NCBI RefSeq assembly: GCF_002688565.1
Contig: NZ_CP024011.1
Span: forward strand, 2,914,001 to 2,978,000
DNA: 64,000 bases
Source: Acinetobacter sp. LoGeW2-3
GTDB lineage: Bacteria > Pseudomonadota > Gammaproteobacteria > Pseudomonadales > Moraxellaceae
Reading direction: 5' to 3'
The position numbers were made by a program, and so were the translations under genes. The notes beneath the pieces were generated by a model. That model was not told where the DNA came from, ran no database searches, and saw only the letters and a program-made list of their open reading frames with translations. Shown here piece by piece: positions 28,329-37,942 of this stretch. Position 1 is the first letter of the stretch. Every line of letters begins with the position of its first letter.

Positions 28329-29204
28329 ATGAAAAAGCTACTTGGCGTTTTACTCAGTGCATCTGTACTGACTTTAACTGCGTGCGGAAAACAAGAAGCG
28401 CCTGCAACGGACGCAGCACAAAACAAAGACTCAGGTGAACTGCAAACAGTTACTATGGCATCCACTGGTTCAGATGCTGACGTATGGCGCTACATTTCAA
28501 CTTTGCCTGAAACTAAACAAGCCGGCATCAAACTTGATGTGAAAAACTTCACTGACTATGTGGCGATGAATACTGCTGTTGCCAATAAAGAAATTGATGT
28601 CAACGCATTCCAGTCTTATGCCTATATGGTCGCTTATAACGACGCCAATACTCAAAAGATCGCTCCGCTTTCTACGACTTATCTTGAGCCAATGGGGATT
28701 TACTCAAGCAAAGTGAAAAAAGTTGAAGAGTTTAAGCAAGGTGCGACAATTGCTATTCCTAACGATGGCGCGAATGAATCACGTGCATTGTTATTATTAC
28801 AATCTGCAGGTCTGGTAAAACTTAAACCAAACTTTGACCTGGTAAAAGGTACGCCTGCTGACATTACTGAAAATGCGAAACAGATTGTGATTAAGCCAAT
28901 TCAAATGGCAACTGCAGTTCGTGTGAAAGATGAAGTTGATGCGATTGTTCTAGGTAATACTTTGGCAATGGAAGGTGGTCTGAACGTATTGAAAGATGCG
29001 ATCTACTACGAAGCGATTGATCAAAGCACTAAAATGAATGTTAACGTTTTAGCCGTTGCTGCTGACCGTCAAAATGATCCTGTACTTCAAAAAGTTGGCC
29101 AGTTGTATCATACTCCTGCTGTGAAAGCCTATGTTGATGAACACTTCGGTGGTACTAAAGTTGCTGTAAATAAACCAGTGACTTATTTAACCGAAGAAAA
29201 GTAA
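28329..29204 (+). CDS. metQ: Methionine ABC transporter substrate-binding lipoprotein MetQ
   Basis: NlpA/MetQ-family lipoprotein that binds D- or L-methionine in the periplasm. The 291-residue protein has a lipoprotein signal (MKKLLGVLLSASVLTLTAC, acylated Cys19) and an NlpA domain. Landmarks are VAMNTAVANKEIDVNAFQ, YLEPMGIYS and IAIPNDGANESRALLLLQ. AGGA lies 8 bases before the ATG. The binding protein comes first, ahead of metN-metI, and is separated from them by an intrinsic terminator. Confidence 0.93.
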   Translation: MKKLLGVLLSASVLTLTACGKQEAPATDAAQNKDSGELQTVTMASTGSDADVWRYISTLPETKQAGIKLDVKNFTDYVAMNTAVANKEIDVNAFQSYAYMVAYNDANTQKIAPLSTTYLEPMGIYSSKVKKVEEFKQGATIAIPNDGANESRALLLLQSAGLVKLKPNFDLVKGTPADITENAKQIVIKPIQMATAVRVKDEVDAIVLGNTLAMEGGLNVLKDAIYYEAIDQSTKMNVNVLAVAADRQNDPVLQKVGQLYHTPAVKAYVDEHFGGTKVAVNKPVTYLTEEK

Positions 29205-29223
29205 TACAATAATCAATATTCAG

Positions 29224-29253
29224 AACAGGCAAGATTTCTTGCCTGTTTTTTTA
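29224..29253 (+). terminator. Intrinsic terminator between metQ and metN
   Basis: ACAGGCAAGA (29225-29234, allowing end offset) pairs with TCTTGCCTGT (29237-29246) and is followed by T7. The ATG of metN is only about 25 bases beyond, so read-through here probably sets the ratio of binding protein to permease. Confidence 0.85.
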
Positions 29254-29276
29254 TTCGTGATGCAGTATTTGACACT

Positions 29277-30302
29277 ATGATTGAATTTAAAGACATCTCC
29301 AAACAGTATGAGCTCAAGGGTCAAACCTTACGTGCCCTGAATCGGATCAATTTGCAGATTCCGACTGGCAGTATCTTTGGCATTATTGGCTATAGTGGTG
29401 CAGGTAAAAGTACCCTGATCCGCCTGATTAATCTGCTTGAACGCCCTACTTCTGGTCAGGTGATTATCAATGGCACGAACTTTACTGCTTTGGATGCCAA
29501 ATCATTGCGTCAGGAACGTACCCAGATCGGCATGATTTTTCAGCATTTTAACTTGATGCAGACTAAAACAGTGGCTGCCAATATTGAAATGCCAATGAAG
29601 TTGCTTGGCTGGAGTAAAGCTGAACGGGAAAAACGTCTCGAAGAACTGCTGGATTTTATTGACCTAAAACATAAGCGTCATGCTTTCCCGGATGAATTGT
29701 CAGGCGGTCAAAAGCAGCGTGTTGGTATTGCGCGTGCCCTAGCGAATCATCCAAAAATTCTGCTGTGTGATGAAGCCACTTCTGCTCTTGATCCACAAAC
29801 CACCAAGTCTGTATTGCAACTTCTGAAACGTATTAATCAGGAACAAGGCATTACCATTGTCATGGTGACTCATGAAATGGATGTGATCGAAACCGTGTGC
29901 GATTATGTGGCCGTGATGGAAAAAGGTGATGTGATTGAAACGGGTTCTACCCTACAGATTTTTAGTCAGCCACAGCATCCAACGACGAAAAATTTTATTC
30001 AGACTGTACTCCAGCAAAACTTGCCAGTGAATATTCTGGCGAATCTGGAAAATCAGAATCATCACAGTATTTATTGTTTAAAATTCCTGGGTAGCTCTGC
30101 GCAGGAAACCGTGATTCAGGGTGCGATCAAACAGTTCGATATCAGTTTAAATATCCTGTTTGCCAATATGACAGAAATTAATGGGTCGGTGATTGGTCAG
30201 ATGTTTATCCAACTTTTAGGCGATCCAGCGCAAATCACAGCAGCAATGCAATATCTAAGAGATAACGGCGTACAAGTCGATCAGGCAGGAGTACAAGAAT
30301 GA
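29277..30302 (+). CDS. metN: Methionine ABC transporter ATP-binding protein MetN
   Basis: ATPase of the MetNIQ importer. The 341-residue protein has Walker A GYSGAGKST (about residues 38-46), the Q-loop QHFNLM, the ABC signature LSGGQKQRVGIARAL, Walker B ILLCDEATSALDP and the H-loop VTHEM. The C-terminal 90 residues form the NIL (ACT-like) domain that in E. coli binds methionine and inhibits transport. It overlaps metI by 4 bases (ATGA). Confidence 0.96.
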   Translation: MIEFKDISKQYELKGQTLRALNRINLQIPTGSIFGIIGYSGAGKSTLIRLINLLERPTSGQVIINGTNFTALDAKSLRQERTQIGMIFQHFNLMQTKTVAANIEMPMKLLGWSKAEREKRLEELLDFIDLKHKRHAFPDELSGGQKQRVGIARALANHPKILLCDEATSALDPQTTKSVLQLLKRINQEQGITIVMVTHEMDVIETVCDYVAVMEKGDVIETGSTLQIFSQPQHPTTKNFIQTVLQQNLPVNILANLENQNHHSIYCLKFLGSSAQETVIQGAIKQFDISLNILFANMTEINGSVIGQMFIQLLGDPAQITAAMQYLRDNGVQVDQAGVQE

Positions 30303-30994
30303 GAGACTTAATTGTACAGTGGCTGACCACGATCACTGTACCATTCTGGAAAAGCTCCCTATCGATGGATCAGTTTGTCACTGCGTTGCAAGAAACTTTC
30401 CATATGGTGTTCTTTGCAATGCTGTTTGGCTGTATCTGGGGCTTTATTCAGGCGATCATTTTGCTGGTAACACGTCCAAACGGGATTCTGCCAAACCGTG
30501 TGATTTACCACGTTCTAAACCCGATCGTGAATGCACTACGTTCCCTGCCATTTATTATCCTGCTAATTGCGGTGATTCCACTAACCAAGTTTTTGGTCGG
30601 AACATCAATTGGTACTTGGGCAGCGATTGTACCTCTGACGATTTATGTCGGTCCTTATATCGGCCGTCTGGTAGAAACTTCTCTGCTGGAAGTGAATGAA
30701 GGCATTATCGAATCTGCACAAGCGATGGGCGCAACGCCAATGCAGATTATCTTTAAGTTTATTCTGCCGGAAGCACGTAGCTCACTGATTCTGAACCTGA
30801 CCACAGCAACCATCAGCTTGATTGGTGCAACAGCGATGGCAGGTGCAGTCGGCGCCGGTGGTATTGGCGACTTAGCGATTTCTTATGGTTACCAGCGTTT
30901 TGATACCTCTGTCGTGATCATGACTGTAATTGTCTTGTTGATCGTAGTGCAGATTGTACAAAGTGTTGGGGACTGGTTATCACGACTTCGTTAA
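30299..30994 (+). CDS. metI: Methionine ABC transporter permease MetI
   Basis: Inner-membrane subunit of MetNIQ. The 231-residue protein has about five hydrophobic segments and the permease coupling motif ESAQAMGATPMQIIFKFILPEA (EAA loop), then GATAMAGAVGAGGIGDLAISYGYQRF, which is typical of MetI. Its start overlaps the metN stop, indicating translational coupling. Confidence 0.95.
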   Translation: MRDLIVQWLTTITVPFWKSSLSMDQFVTALQETFHMVFFAMLFGCIWGFIQAIILLVTRPNGILPNRVIYHVLNPIVNALRSLPFIILLIAVIPLTKFLVGTSIGTWAAIVPLTIYVGPYIGRLVETSLLEVNEGIIESAQAMGATPMQIIFKFILPEARSSLILNLTTATISLIGATAMAGAVGAGGIGDLAISYGYQRFDTSVVIMTVIVLLIVVQIVQSVGDWLSRLR

Positions 30995-31008
30995 GCTAAA
31001 TTCCTAAG

Positions 31009-31038
31009 TAAATAAAGCCCTCTTTCTGAGGGTTTTAT
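31009..31038 (+). terminator. Terminator after metI
   Basis: AATAAAGCCCTC pairs with GAGGGTTTTATT (one G-T pair) around a TTTCT loop and is followed by TT. Confidence 0.8.
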
Positions 31039-31098
31039 TTTCTACCGATAAAATATCTGCATCTTAAACATCGAAGCGCACATTTGATACATGACTTA

Positions 31099-31190
31099 GC
31101 AGCATGGATGCTGCCGTTGATCTGTGGCACATGGAAGTGCCATCAGATCAACAAAGGGGTTTTGTTATTTTTGGCCCGTCAAAAGTAAGG
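31099..31190 (+). repeat. Palindromic intergenic element, left copy
   Basis: Order of parts: a hairpin GCAGCAT-GG-ATGCTGC (31099-31114), a nested hairpin GTTGATCTG...CAGATCAAC (31116-31152) with inner TGGCAC/GTGCCA, then AAAGGGGTTTTGTTA and GTCAAAAGTAAGG. A second copy with the same order lies inverted at 31282-31378. Confidence 0.6.
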
Positions 31191-31281
31191 CATAACTACT
31201 CAAAATTTAAATTAAAGTAAAAATAATGAAATTCTAATTTTCAAATAACTTCATGAATAAACTTACTGACACTTGAAATTC

Positions 31282-31378
31282 TTTTTTTTACTTTTGAAAG
31301 ATCAAAAGTAAAAAAAATCTTCTGTTGGCTTGATGATACGTCCCTGTATCACAAGCCAACGGCGACATCCATGTCGCC
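31282..31378 (-). repeat. Palindromic intergenic element, right copy (inverted)
   Basis: On the minus strand the order repeats that of the left copy: GGCGACAT-GG-ATGTCGCC (31378-31361), then nested GTTGGCTTG...CAAGCCAAC (31360-31324) with inner TGATAC/GTATCA, then TTTTTTTTACTTTTGATC-type sequence that is itself a palindrome of about 16-base arms (31282-31317). Stem bases differ from the left copy but are compensated, so structure rather than sequence is shared. Confidence 0.6.
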
Positions 31379-31545
31379 TAATACAAATTCAATTTGGGTG
31401 CGTAGTTCTATTCCGATAAAATGATAAACATGACTTTAAGTCAATTCTAATTCACAATCTAAAAGTTCAGCATTTCCCCTCAATTTCAAACTGAAACAAT
31501 AAATCCCGTGCTAAACTATCGAGTGGTTTTTGCAGGGACTCATTT

Positions 31546-34500
31546 ATGCACTTTGTTCATCTTGGTATTCATACAGAATTTTCGATTACTGAATCCATCG
31601 TACGTATACCTGACTTGGTCAAAGCTGCTGCGAATGACGAGATGCCAGCACTCGCGCTGACTGATTTATCCAATCTACATGCCGCGGTTAAATTCTATAA
31701 AAAATGTCTGGATAAGGGTATCAAGCCAATTCTTGGCTCTGAAATCCGCCTGAATGATGCCGAGCATCGGGTCACCCTGCTATCCATGACCAACAAAGGC
31801 TGGCGCAACCTGACCGAACTGGTTTCTGAAGGTTATATCAGCGGCCAGCAACTAGATATTCCCTGTGTACAGAAAGATTGGATCTTGAACCAACACGATG
31901 ACATGATCGTGTTATTGGGCATGCAATCCGATGTCGGCAAAATGCTGATTACCTCAAATCCTGATAAAGCTGAACCGCTACTACAAGAATGGGTAGAGAA
32001 ATTTGGCAACCGTGTTTATCTAGCCCTTACCCGCACCGGCCGTGCTAATGAAGATACATTCATTGAAGAAGCGGTAAAGCTCGCGAAGAAATATAATATC
32101 GGTGTGGTGGCACATAATGACGTGCACTTTATTGCTCGTGAAGATTTTGAAGCGCATGAAGCACGTGTCTGTATCGCCGATGGTTATGTGCTCGGTGATA
32201 ATCGCCGTCCTAAAACCTATAGCCCTGAGCAATATTTTAAAAGCTCAACAGAAATGGCGGAGCTGTTCTCAGATATTCCAACCGCGATTGAGAACACCTT
32301 CCATATCGCAAAACGTTGTAATGTCACCTTACGTTTAGGTTTCAACGATTTACCAGATTATCCAATTCCTGAAGGCCATACTATTGATACCTACTTCGCA
32401 CATTTATGTGAAGAAGGTTTAGAAGAACGCCTGAATTTCCTGTATCCACCAGAAAAACGTGAAGAAGATTGGCCTTTAATCCGGCAGCCTTATGATGAAC
32501 GTCTGGCCTTTGAAATCAAAATTATTCTGGACATGGGTTTCCCGGGTTACTTCCTGATCGTGATGGACTTCATTCAATGGTCCAAAGGGAATGGTGTACC
32601 GGTGGGTCCGGGTCGTGGTTCAGGTGCCGGTTCCCTTGTAGCGTACAGCCTCAAAATTACCGATCTTGACCCACTGCGTTATGACCTGCTGTTCGAACGT
32701 TTCTTGAACCCGGAACGTGTGTCAATGCCCGACTTTGACGTCGATTTCTGCATCGCTGGTCGTGACCGCGTAATTGATTATGTGGCACGGACATATGGCC
32801 GTGATGCGGTATCCCAGATTGCGACTTTCGGCACCATGGCGGCTAAAGGTGCGATTCGTGACGTAGCCCGTGTACTGGGTAAATCTTATGGTCTGGCTGA
32901 TCGTATTTCCAAACTAATTCCAACCAAGCCTTTGGGTTTAAGTCTGGAAGAATCGTTGGAAGCCGAACCACAACTAAAAGATGTAGTCACAAATCCATCG
33001 AATCCCGATTATGACGATGCTTCAGAAATCTGGGAAATGGCACTCAAGCTTGAAGGTATCACCCGTAATACCGGTAAGCATGCCGGTGGTGTGGTCATTG
33101 CGCCAACCAAACTGACCGACTATTCAGCTGTCATGTGTGATGCCGATGGTACTGCACGTGTTGCTCAATTTGATAAGGATGATGTCGAAGCTGCTGGTCT
33201 GGTCAAATTCGACTTCTTGGGTCTACGTAACCTGACCGTTATTGAAGATGCCATCAAGCACATCAATGCTCGTCCGGATGTCACTGAGCCAGTCAATATT
33301 TCCTATATTCCGCTGGATGACAAACCTGCCTATAACATCTTCGCGACGGCGAATACCACCGCGGTATTCCAGTTTGAATCCGTCGGTATGAAGAAGATGC
33401 TCAAGGAAGCACGTCCAAGCAAGTTTGAGGAGATTATCGCTTTCGTATCATTGTATCGTCCGGGTCCAATGGACCTGATTCCTGACTTTATCCACCGTAT
33501 GCATGGTGGTGATTTTGAATACCTGCATCCCTTGCTGGAAAAGGTTCTGGAACCGACTTACGGGATCATGGTCTATCAGGAACAGGTAATGCAATCGGCA
33601 CAGTTCTGTGCGGGCTATAGCTTGGGTGGTGCGGACTTACTTCGTCGTGCGATGGGTAAGAAAAAACCTGAGGAAATGGTCAAGCAGCGTAAAATCTTCA
33701 TTGAAGGTGCTGCGAAAAAAGACATTGATGAAGCGACAGCGAACCATATCTTCGACTATATGGAAAAATTCGCAGGCTACGGCTTTAACAAATCGCATGC
33801 TGCCGCCTATGCCCTTGTTGCCTATCAAACAGCCTGGTTAAAAGCGCATTATCCTGCTGAATTTATGTCCGCGGTGATGACCTCGGAAATGCAGAACACC
33901 GATAACGTGGTGTTCCTGATTGATGACTGCCGTCATAACGGACTTGAAGTTCTTCCACCCTCGGTGAACATGTCGATTTACCAGTTCCATGCCAGCGATC
34001 CAAAAACCATTGTTTATGGTTTGGGCGCGATCAAGGGCGTCGGTGAAGCGGCGATGCAGTCGGTAATCGAATCACGTCAGAAAGAGGGTCCATATAAAGA
34101 CCTGTTTGACTTCTGCCATCGTATTGACCTGAAGAAAATCAACAAACGTACTCTTGAGGCCTTGATTCGTGCTGGTGCACTGGATTGCTTGGGCATTGAA
34201 CGTGCGGATCTGATGGCGCAACTCCCTGAAGCGGTACAAGCAGCGGATCAGGCCCGTCAAAACCGTGAAACCGGTATTATGGACCTATTTGGTGAAGTTG
34301 AAGAAGTTCAACGTAAACCTTCTAAACCTGTCAAACCGTGGTCTGATGAAGTTCGCCTAAAAGGTGAAAAAGATACCTTAGGTCTCTATCTGACCGGCCA
34401 CCCAATCGATGTTTATCGTACTGAGCTCAAAGCTTTTGTACCTTGTCAGATCAACGAATTAACTCCGACCCGTCGTGGTGTAACCACTGTATTTGCCGGT

Positions 34501-35118
34501 CTGGTAGTCGATGTCGCTAACTTCCCGAACCGTATGATGGTCACGCTAGATGATGGTACTGCGCGTATCGAAATCTCCACCAACCATGAACGCTTCCAGC
34601 GCTTTAAAGACATTGTTCAGGTCGATAAAGTCGTGGTGATTGAAGGTGAAATCTACGAGCGTGAAGGTTTTGACCGTCCACTGGGTCGTCTCACCAAAGC
34701 CTTTAGCTTAAATGAGATCCGTCAAAAACGTGCCAACAGCATCAAGATTACCCTTCAAGCTGAACACTATAGCAAGACTCTAAGTCGTGATTTACAGCAA
34801 ATTTTGATGCCATATACCAATGTGGATATGAGCACCCATATTCCAGTGATTCTGTATCTGGATTATAGCTATGCCACAGCTGAACTGCATCTGGGCTTAA
34901 GCTGGAAAGTTGCGCCGCTAGATGATCTTCTCGCCAAGCTGCGTGACTATTTTGGCAAGACTGCGTTATATATCGAGTATCAGGTGAAATCTAAAGCTGC
35001 ACGTGCTGTGTCTTATGAAGAAGCCAAGCCAGTTGAGGTTCCACCTCCACCTTCAGATATGAGTATGGACGATGCTCTGGCACAATATGAAGCCGAGTCT
35101 CAACCGCAATACTCATAA
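31546..35118 (+). CDS. dnaE: DNA polymerase III alpha subunit DnaE
   Basis: Replicative polymerase catalytic subunit. The 1190-residue protein has an N-terminal PHP domain (FVHLGIHTEFSITES), the C-family polymerase core with GRGSGAGSLVAYSLKITDLDP and the catalytic PDFDVDFC (Asp396, Asp398), the finger and tau-binding regions, a helix-hairpin-helix segment (YGLGAIKGVGEAAMQSV) and an OB-fold near residue 990 (VTTVFAGLVVDVANFPNRMMVTLDDGTARIE). The early motif reads HLGIHTEFS, where E. coli has LRVHSDYS; the PHP metal site is often degenerate in proteobacterial DnaE. Confidence 0.97.
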   Translation: MHFVHLGIHTEFSITESIVRIPDLVKAAANDEMPALALTDLSNLHAAVKFYKKCLDKGIKPILGSEIRLNDAEHRVTLLSMTNKGWRNLTELVSEGYISGQQLDIPCVQKDWILNQHDDMIVLLGMQSDVGKMLITSNPDKAEPLLQEWVEKFGNRVYLALTRTGRANEDTFIEEAVKLAKKYNIGVVAHNDVHFIAREDFEAHEARVCIADGYVLGDNRRPKTYSPEQYFKSSTEMAELFSDIPTAIENTFHIAKRCNVTLRLGFNDLPDYPIPEGHTIDTYFAHLCEEGLEERLNFLYPPEKREEDWPLIRQPYDERLAFEIKIILDMGFPGYFLIVMDFIQWSKGNGVPVGPGRGSGAGSLVAYSLKITDLDPLRYDLLFERFLNPERVSMPDFDVDFCIAGRDRVIDYVARTYGRDAVSQIATFGTMAAKGAIRDVARVLGKSYGLADRISKLIPTKPLGLSLEESLEAEPQLKDVVTNPSNPDYDDASEIWEMALKLEGITRNTGKHAGGVVIAPTKLTDYSAVMCDADGTARVAQFDKDDVEAAGLVKFDFLGLRNLTVIEDAIKHINARPDVTEPVNISYIPLDDKPAYNIFATANTTAVFQFESVGMKKMLKEARPSKFEEIIAFVSLYRPGPMDLIPDFIHRMHGGDFEYLHPLLEKVLEPTYGIMVYQEQVMQSAQFCAGYSLGGADLLRRAMGKKKPEEMVKQRKIFIEGAAKKDIDEATANHIFDYMEKFAGYGFNKSHAAAYALVAYQTAWLKAHYPAEFMSAVMTSEMQNTDNVVFLIDDCRHNGLEVLPPSVNMSIYQFHASDPKTIVYGLGAIKGVGEAAMQSVIESRQKEGPYKDLFDFCHRIDLKKINKRTLEALIRAGALDCLGIERADLMAQLPEAVQAADQARQNRETGIMDLFGEVEEVQRKPSKPVKPWSDEVRLKGEKDTLGLYLTGHPIDVYRTELKAFVPCQINELTPTRRGVTTVFAGLVVDVANFPNRMMVTLDDGTARIEISTNHERFQRFKDIVQVDKVVVIEGEIYEREGFDRPLGRLTKAFSLNEIRQKRANSIKITLQAEHYSKTLSRDLQQILMPYTNVDMSTHIPVILYLDYSYATAELHLGLSWKVAPLDDLLAKLRDYFGKTALYIEYQVKSKAARAVSYEEAKPVEVPPPPSDMSMDDALAQYEAESQPQYS

Positions 35119-35154
35119 ATCCTGACCTTTAAAAATATTTAAATTGGAATCATC

Positions 35155-36003
35155 ATGAGTCAAATTGACAATGCTGTTGTTTCAGCACATCTCTCCCATG
35201 TGCGTATTGTCATGGTTAATACCACCCTGCCTGCCAATATCGGTAGTGCATTACGTGCCATGAAAACCATGGGCCTGTGCAAACTGGTTCTGGTTGCGCC
35301 TAAAACTTATCCGCACCCAGATATTGATGCACTTGCTGCAGGTGCAACTGATCTGATCGAACAGATTGAAATCGTAGAAACGCTAGAAGATGCGATTAAA
35401 GATTGTCAGATTGTGTTTGGTACTAGTGCGCGTAGCCGTACTATTCCATGGCCTTTACTAGATGTCCGTCCAGCAGCAGAAAAAGCACTTTCAGCTGTTG
35501 TTGAAGAGAAACAGGAAATTGCCATTTTATTTGGCCGTGAAGACCGTGGCCTGACCAATGAAGAACTGGCGATGGCGAATTATCATTTAACTATTCCTGT
35601 AAATACTGACTACGGAGTATTGAATGTTGCGCAAGCGATTCAGGTGATTTGCTATGAATTGCGTATGGCGGCACTGGATCAGGTGGAACATCCTCGTGAT
35701 CCTAAAGCCACCATGCAAGTTATTGATGGCATTGAAATGGAATGGGATGAGCCACTGGTTAATCATGAGCAAATGAAACAGTTCTACCCTCATTTAGAAA
35801 AAATGCTGGCAGAAATTGAGTTTATGGACCCAAAAAATCCACGATTGTTGCCTTTACGCTTGCGTCGCCTATTTGGACGTATACAATTAGATCGTATGGA
35901 ATATCATTTACTTCGTGGTATTTTCAGTCGGGTCCAAGCATTAAATAATGGTACCTGGAAGAAATCTTCACACACTACCCAACAGGACGAGGATCAAATC
36001 TAA
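35155..36003 (+). CDS. trmJ: tRNA (cytidine/uridine-2'-O-)-methyltransferase TrmJ
   Basis: SPOUT-class (SpoU) methyltransferase acting on position 32 of tRNA. The 282-residue protein shows motif 1 [20 protein letters not shown], motif 2 [17 protein letters not shown] and motif 3 [19 protein letters not shown], which form the SAM-binding trefoil knot, plus a C-terminal helical extension typical of TrmJ. GGA lies before the ATG. Its stop overlaps the cysE start by one base (TAATG). Confidence 0.93.
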   Translation: MSQIDNAVVSAHLSHVRIVMVNTTLPANIGSALRAMKTMGLCKLVLVAPKTYPHPDIDALAAGATDLIEQIEIVETLEDAIKDCQIVFGTSARSRTIPWPLLDVRPAAEKALSAVVEEKQEIAILFGREDRGLTNEELAMANYHLTIPVNTDYGVLNVAQAIQVICYELRMAALDQVEHPRDPKATMQVIDGIEMEWDEPLVNHEQMKQFYPHLEKMLAEIEFMDPKNPRLLPLRLRRLFGRIQLDRMEYHLLRGIFSRVQALNNGTWKKSSHTTQQDEDQI

Positions 36004-36812
36004 TGTTCAAACAGCTCAAAGAGGATATACAGGCTGTCTTCGCGCGCGATCCTGCTGCACGTAACACCCTGGAAGTCTTGACTACATATCCTGGTATTCA
36101 CGCGCTGATGATGCATCGTGTGGCTCATGAACTGTGGAACAAAGACTGTAAAGGCACGGCACGTGCTTTATCCTCATTTAGCCGTTTTGTGACAGGGATT
36201 GAAATCCATCCAGGTGCCAAGATTGGCCGCCGTTTCTTTATCGATCATGGCATGGGTGTAGTGATTGGTGAAACTGCGGAAATTGGTGATGATGTTACCC
36301 TGTATCATGGCGTAACCTTAGGTGGTACGACCTGGAATAAAGGCAAACGCCATCCGACCCTGGAAGATGGCGTGGTTGTCGGTGCTGGTGCCAAGATTCT
36401 AGGTCCTTTTACCGTCGGTAAAAATGCCAAAGTTGGCTCAAATGCCGTAGTGACAAAAGCAGTACCGGAAAATACCACTGCGGTCGGTAATCCAGCCCGA
36501 TTTATTACTAAAGATCAGCCGAAAGATGATGCAGAAGCACGTCGTCGTGATTATGCCGAAAGTATTGGCTTCCAGCCTTATGCAACGACACAAGATCAGT
36601 CTGATCCGATTATTGAAGGTATGCGTGTGCTGCTAGATCGTATTCAGCAAAATGAAAAACGCATGAATATGCTCTGCAACCGTTTATCTCTGCTTGATCC
36701 AACTTTCAAGAAAAACCAGCTGAATGAACATCCGCTCAGTAAGGAAGATCTAAAAATTTTGGAAGAAGCACGACGTGAGTGTGAAGCACAGACTTCTCAG
36801 TCTAAAGCTTGA
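36003..36812 (+). CDS. cysE: Serine O-acetyltransferase CysE
   Basis: Makes O-acetylserine for cysteine synthesis. The 269-residue protein has an N-terminal helical domain and a hexapeptide-repeat beta helix with [20 protein letters not shown] (catalytic Asp-His), [21 protein letters not shown] and [22 protein letters not shown]. The C-terminal tail of about 80 residues is longer than in the short CysE type. It is coupled to trmJ by a TAATG overlap. Confidence 0.95.
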   Translation: MFKQLKEDIQAVFARDPAARNTLEVLTTYPGIHALMMHRVAHELWNKDCKGTARALSSFSRFVTGIEIHPGAKIGRRFFIDHGMGVVIGETAEIGDDVTLYHGVTLGGTTWNKGKRHPTLEDGVVVGAGAKILGPFTVGKNAKVGSNAVVTKAVPENTTAVGNPARFITKDQPKDDAEARRRDYAESIGFQPYATTQDQSDPIIEGMRVLLDRIQQNEKRMNMLCNRLSLLDPTFKKNQLNEHPLSKEDLKILEEARRECEAQTSQSKA

Positions 36813-36834
36813 TCCATCAGTAACATGCCGTAAC

Positions 36835-36876
36835 TTGCATGTTCGCTACAGTTTTTTTAGACTGACGAACATGCAA
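36835..36876 (+). terminator. Large hairpin downstream of cysE
   Basis: TTGCATGTTCG (36835-36845) pairs perfectly with CGAACATGCAA (36866-36876). The loop contains T7 flanked by CAGT/ACTG. Downstream TTTCACAATTTTTT is a broken T-run, so this is a probable but atypical terminator. Confidence 0.5.
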
Positions 36877-36915
36877 TTTCACAATTTTTTAAAATAACAT
36901 AAATGGATGTATACC

Positions 36916-37824
36916 ATGACATTTAAGCCTTTGGCACTTGCCTGCTTAGCAGCACTTGCATTGACGGCCTGTTCAACGCCATCACAAAAGCAAGAAGCAC
37001 CTAAACAGGCGATGGTGTTTGCTGAACCGGAACTCACTCCACCCTTTTATGCCTTAAATCCATTCAATTATAACGAACCACCTCCATTTGAAGTTCACTT
37101 GCAAAAAGCTGCAGCTGCGCCTGTAACCAAAATGGTAGTAAACAGCAGTGATGATCCATCTAAAAAAATTACACTTGATGTGAATCGTCTGATCATTCCA
37201 GTGGTAAATAGCACTACGCGTTCTATGCGTTATGCAACTTTAGCCGGACCGGATGAAATTGATATCACTGAAGTTGATGATTTCCTGCAACTGGTTGAAG
37301 GTAAAGCACGTCATTATCCACCGCGTTTTAGCGACCGTCAGGAGCGTAAAGGTTTTGAACTGAAACTAAAACGCGTGACTCAGGAACTGGATACACTAGC
37401 TGCAAATAACAATGCATCTTTTGATATTTTACTGCGTGCATTTAAAGCCAGCGTGATGGCGCGTAATCTGGACTTAGGTTCGGTGTACACCACTAAATCT
37501 TTGGCGTATGCTCAGCGTATTTTAAAAGTGAATCAGGATGATGCAGAAGCAAACTTCTGGTTTGGTTTTGGCCTGTCTGAAGGTGGCGGTCAGCGTGAAG
37601 CCATTCCATACCTGGAAAAAGCGATGCAAGCTGGCGTTCAGGAAGCGTATTTATCTGCGGCAAACAACTATATTGCCATGGAAAATAAAAAGAACGCGGT
37701 TCAGGTGCTGAAAAACTATAAAGTGAAATACCCACAAGAAGCGCAAGTGGCAGATCAGCTGATTCAAGAAATTGAAAAGCAAGGACGCTGGAATGTGTGG
37801 CAAGTGTTGACACCAAAAAATTAA
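36916..37824 (+). CDS. Predicted lipoprotein with TPR-like region
   Basis: A 302-residue protein with a lipoprotein signal (FKPLALACLAALALTAC, Cys acylated). The middle is an uncharacterised region containing a DRQERKGFELKLKRVTQELDTL helix. The C-terminal half (about 190-285) has TPR-like helices (AYAQRILKVNQDDAEANFWFGFGLSEGG, AIPYLEKAMQAGVQEAYLSAAN). I do not recognise a named family. The start at 36916 has GGA 8 bases upstream. It has its own strong terminator before the next lipoprotein gene. Confidence 0.82.
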   Translation: MTFKPLALACLAALALTACSTPSQKQEAPKQAMVFAEPELTPPFYALNPFNYNEPPPFEVHLQKAAAAPVTKMVVNSSDDPSKKITLDVNRLIIPVVNSTTRSMRYATLAGPDEIDITEVDDFLQLVEGKARHYPPRFSDRQERKGFELKLKRVTQELDTLAANNNASFDILLRAFKASVMARNLDLGSVYTTKSLAYAQRILKVNQDDAEANFWFGFGLSEGGGQREAIPYLEKAMQAGVQEAYLSAANNYIAMENKKNAVQVLKNYKVKYPQEAQVADQLIQEIEKQGRWNVWQVLTPKN

Positions 37825-37856
37825 TGTGAAAATACTCGTGATCTGAGTTACAAAAT

Positions 37857-37881
37857 AGACTGCTTCGGCAGTCTTTTTTTT
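37857..37881 (+). terminator. Terminator after the TPR-like lipoprotein gene
   Basis: AGACTGC (37857-37863), a TTCG tetraloop, GCAGTCT (37868-37874), then T7: a textbook intrinsic terminator. Confidence 0.93.
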
Positions 37882-37942
37882 GATAAAAATGAGTAGAATA
37901 CAAAACATTATTTCAATATTTAACAGAGCATTCAGATTTCAC

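Larger units (their letters stand above)
30995..31545. other. Long palindrome-rich intergenic region between metI and dnaE
   Basis: About 550 bases with no coding frame I would defend. It holds the metI terminator, an inverted pair of hairpin elements (entered separately), an AT-rich centre and about 165 bases leading to dnaE. AGGGA just before the dnaE ATG is its ribosome site. Confidence 0.6.
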
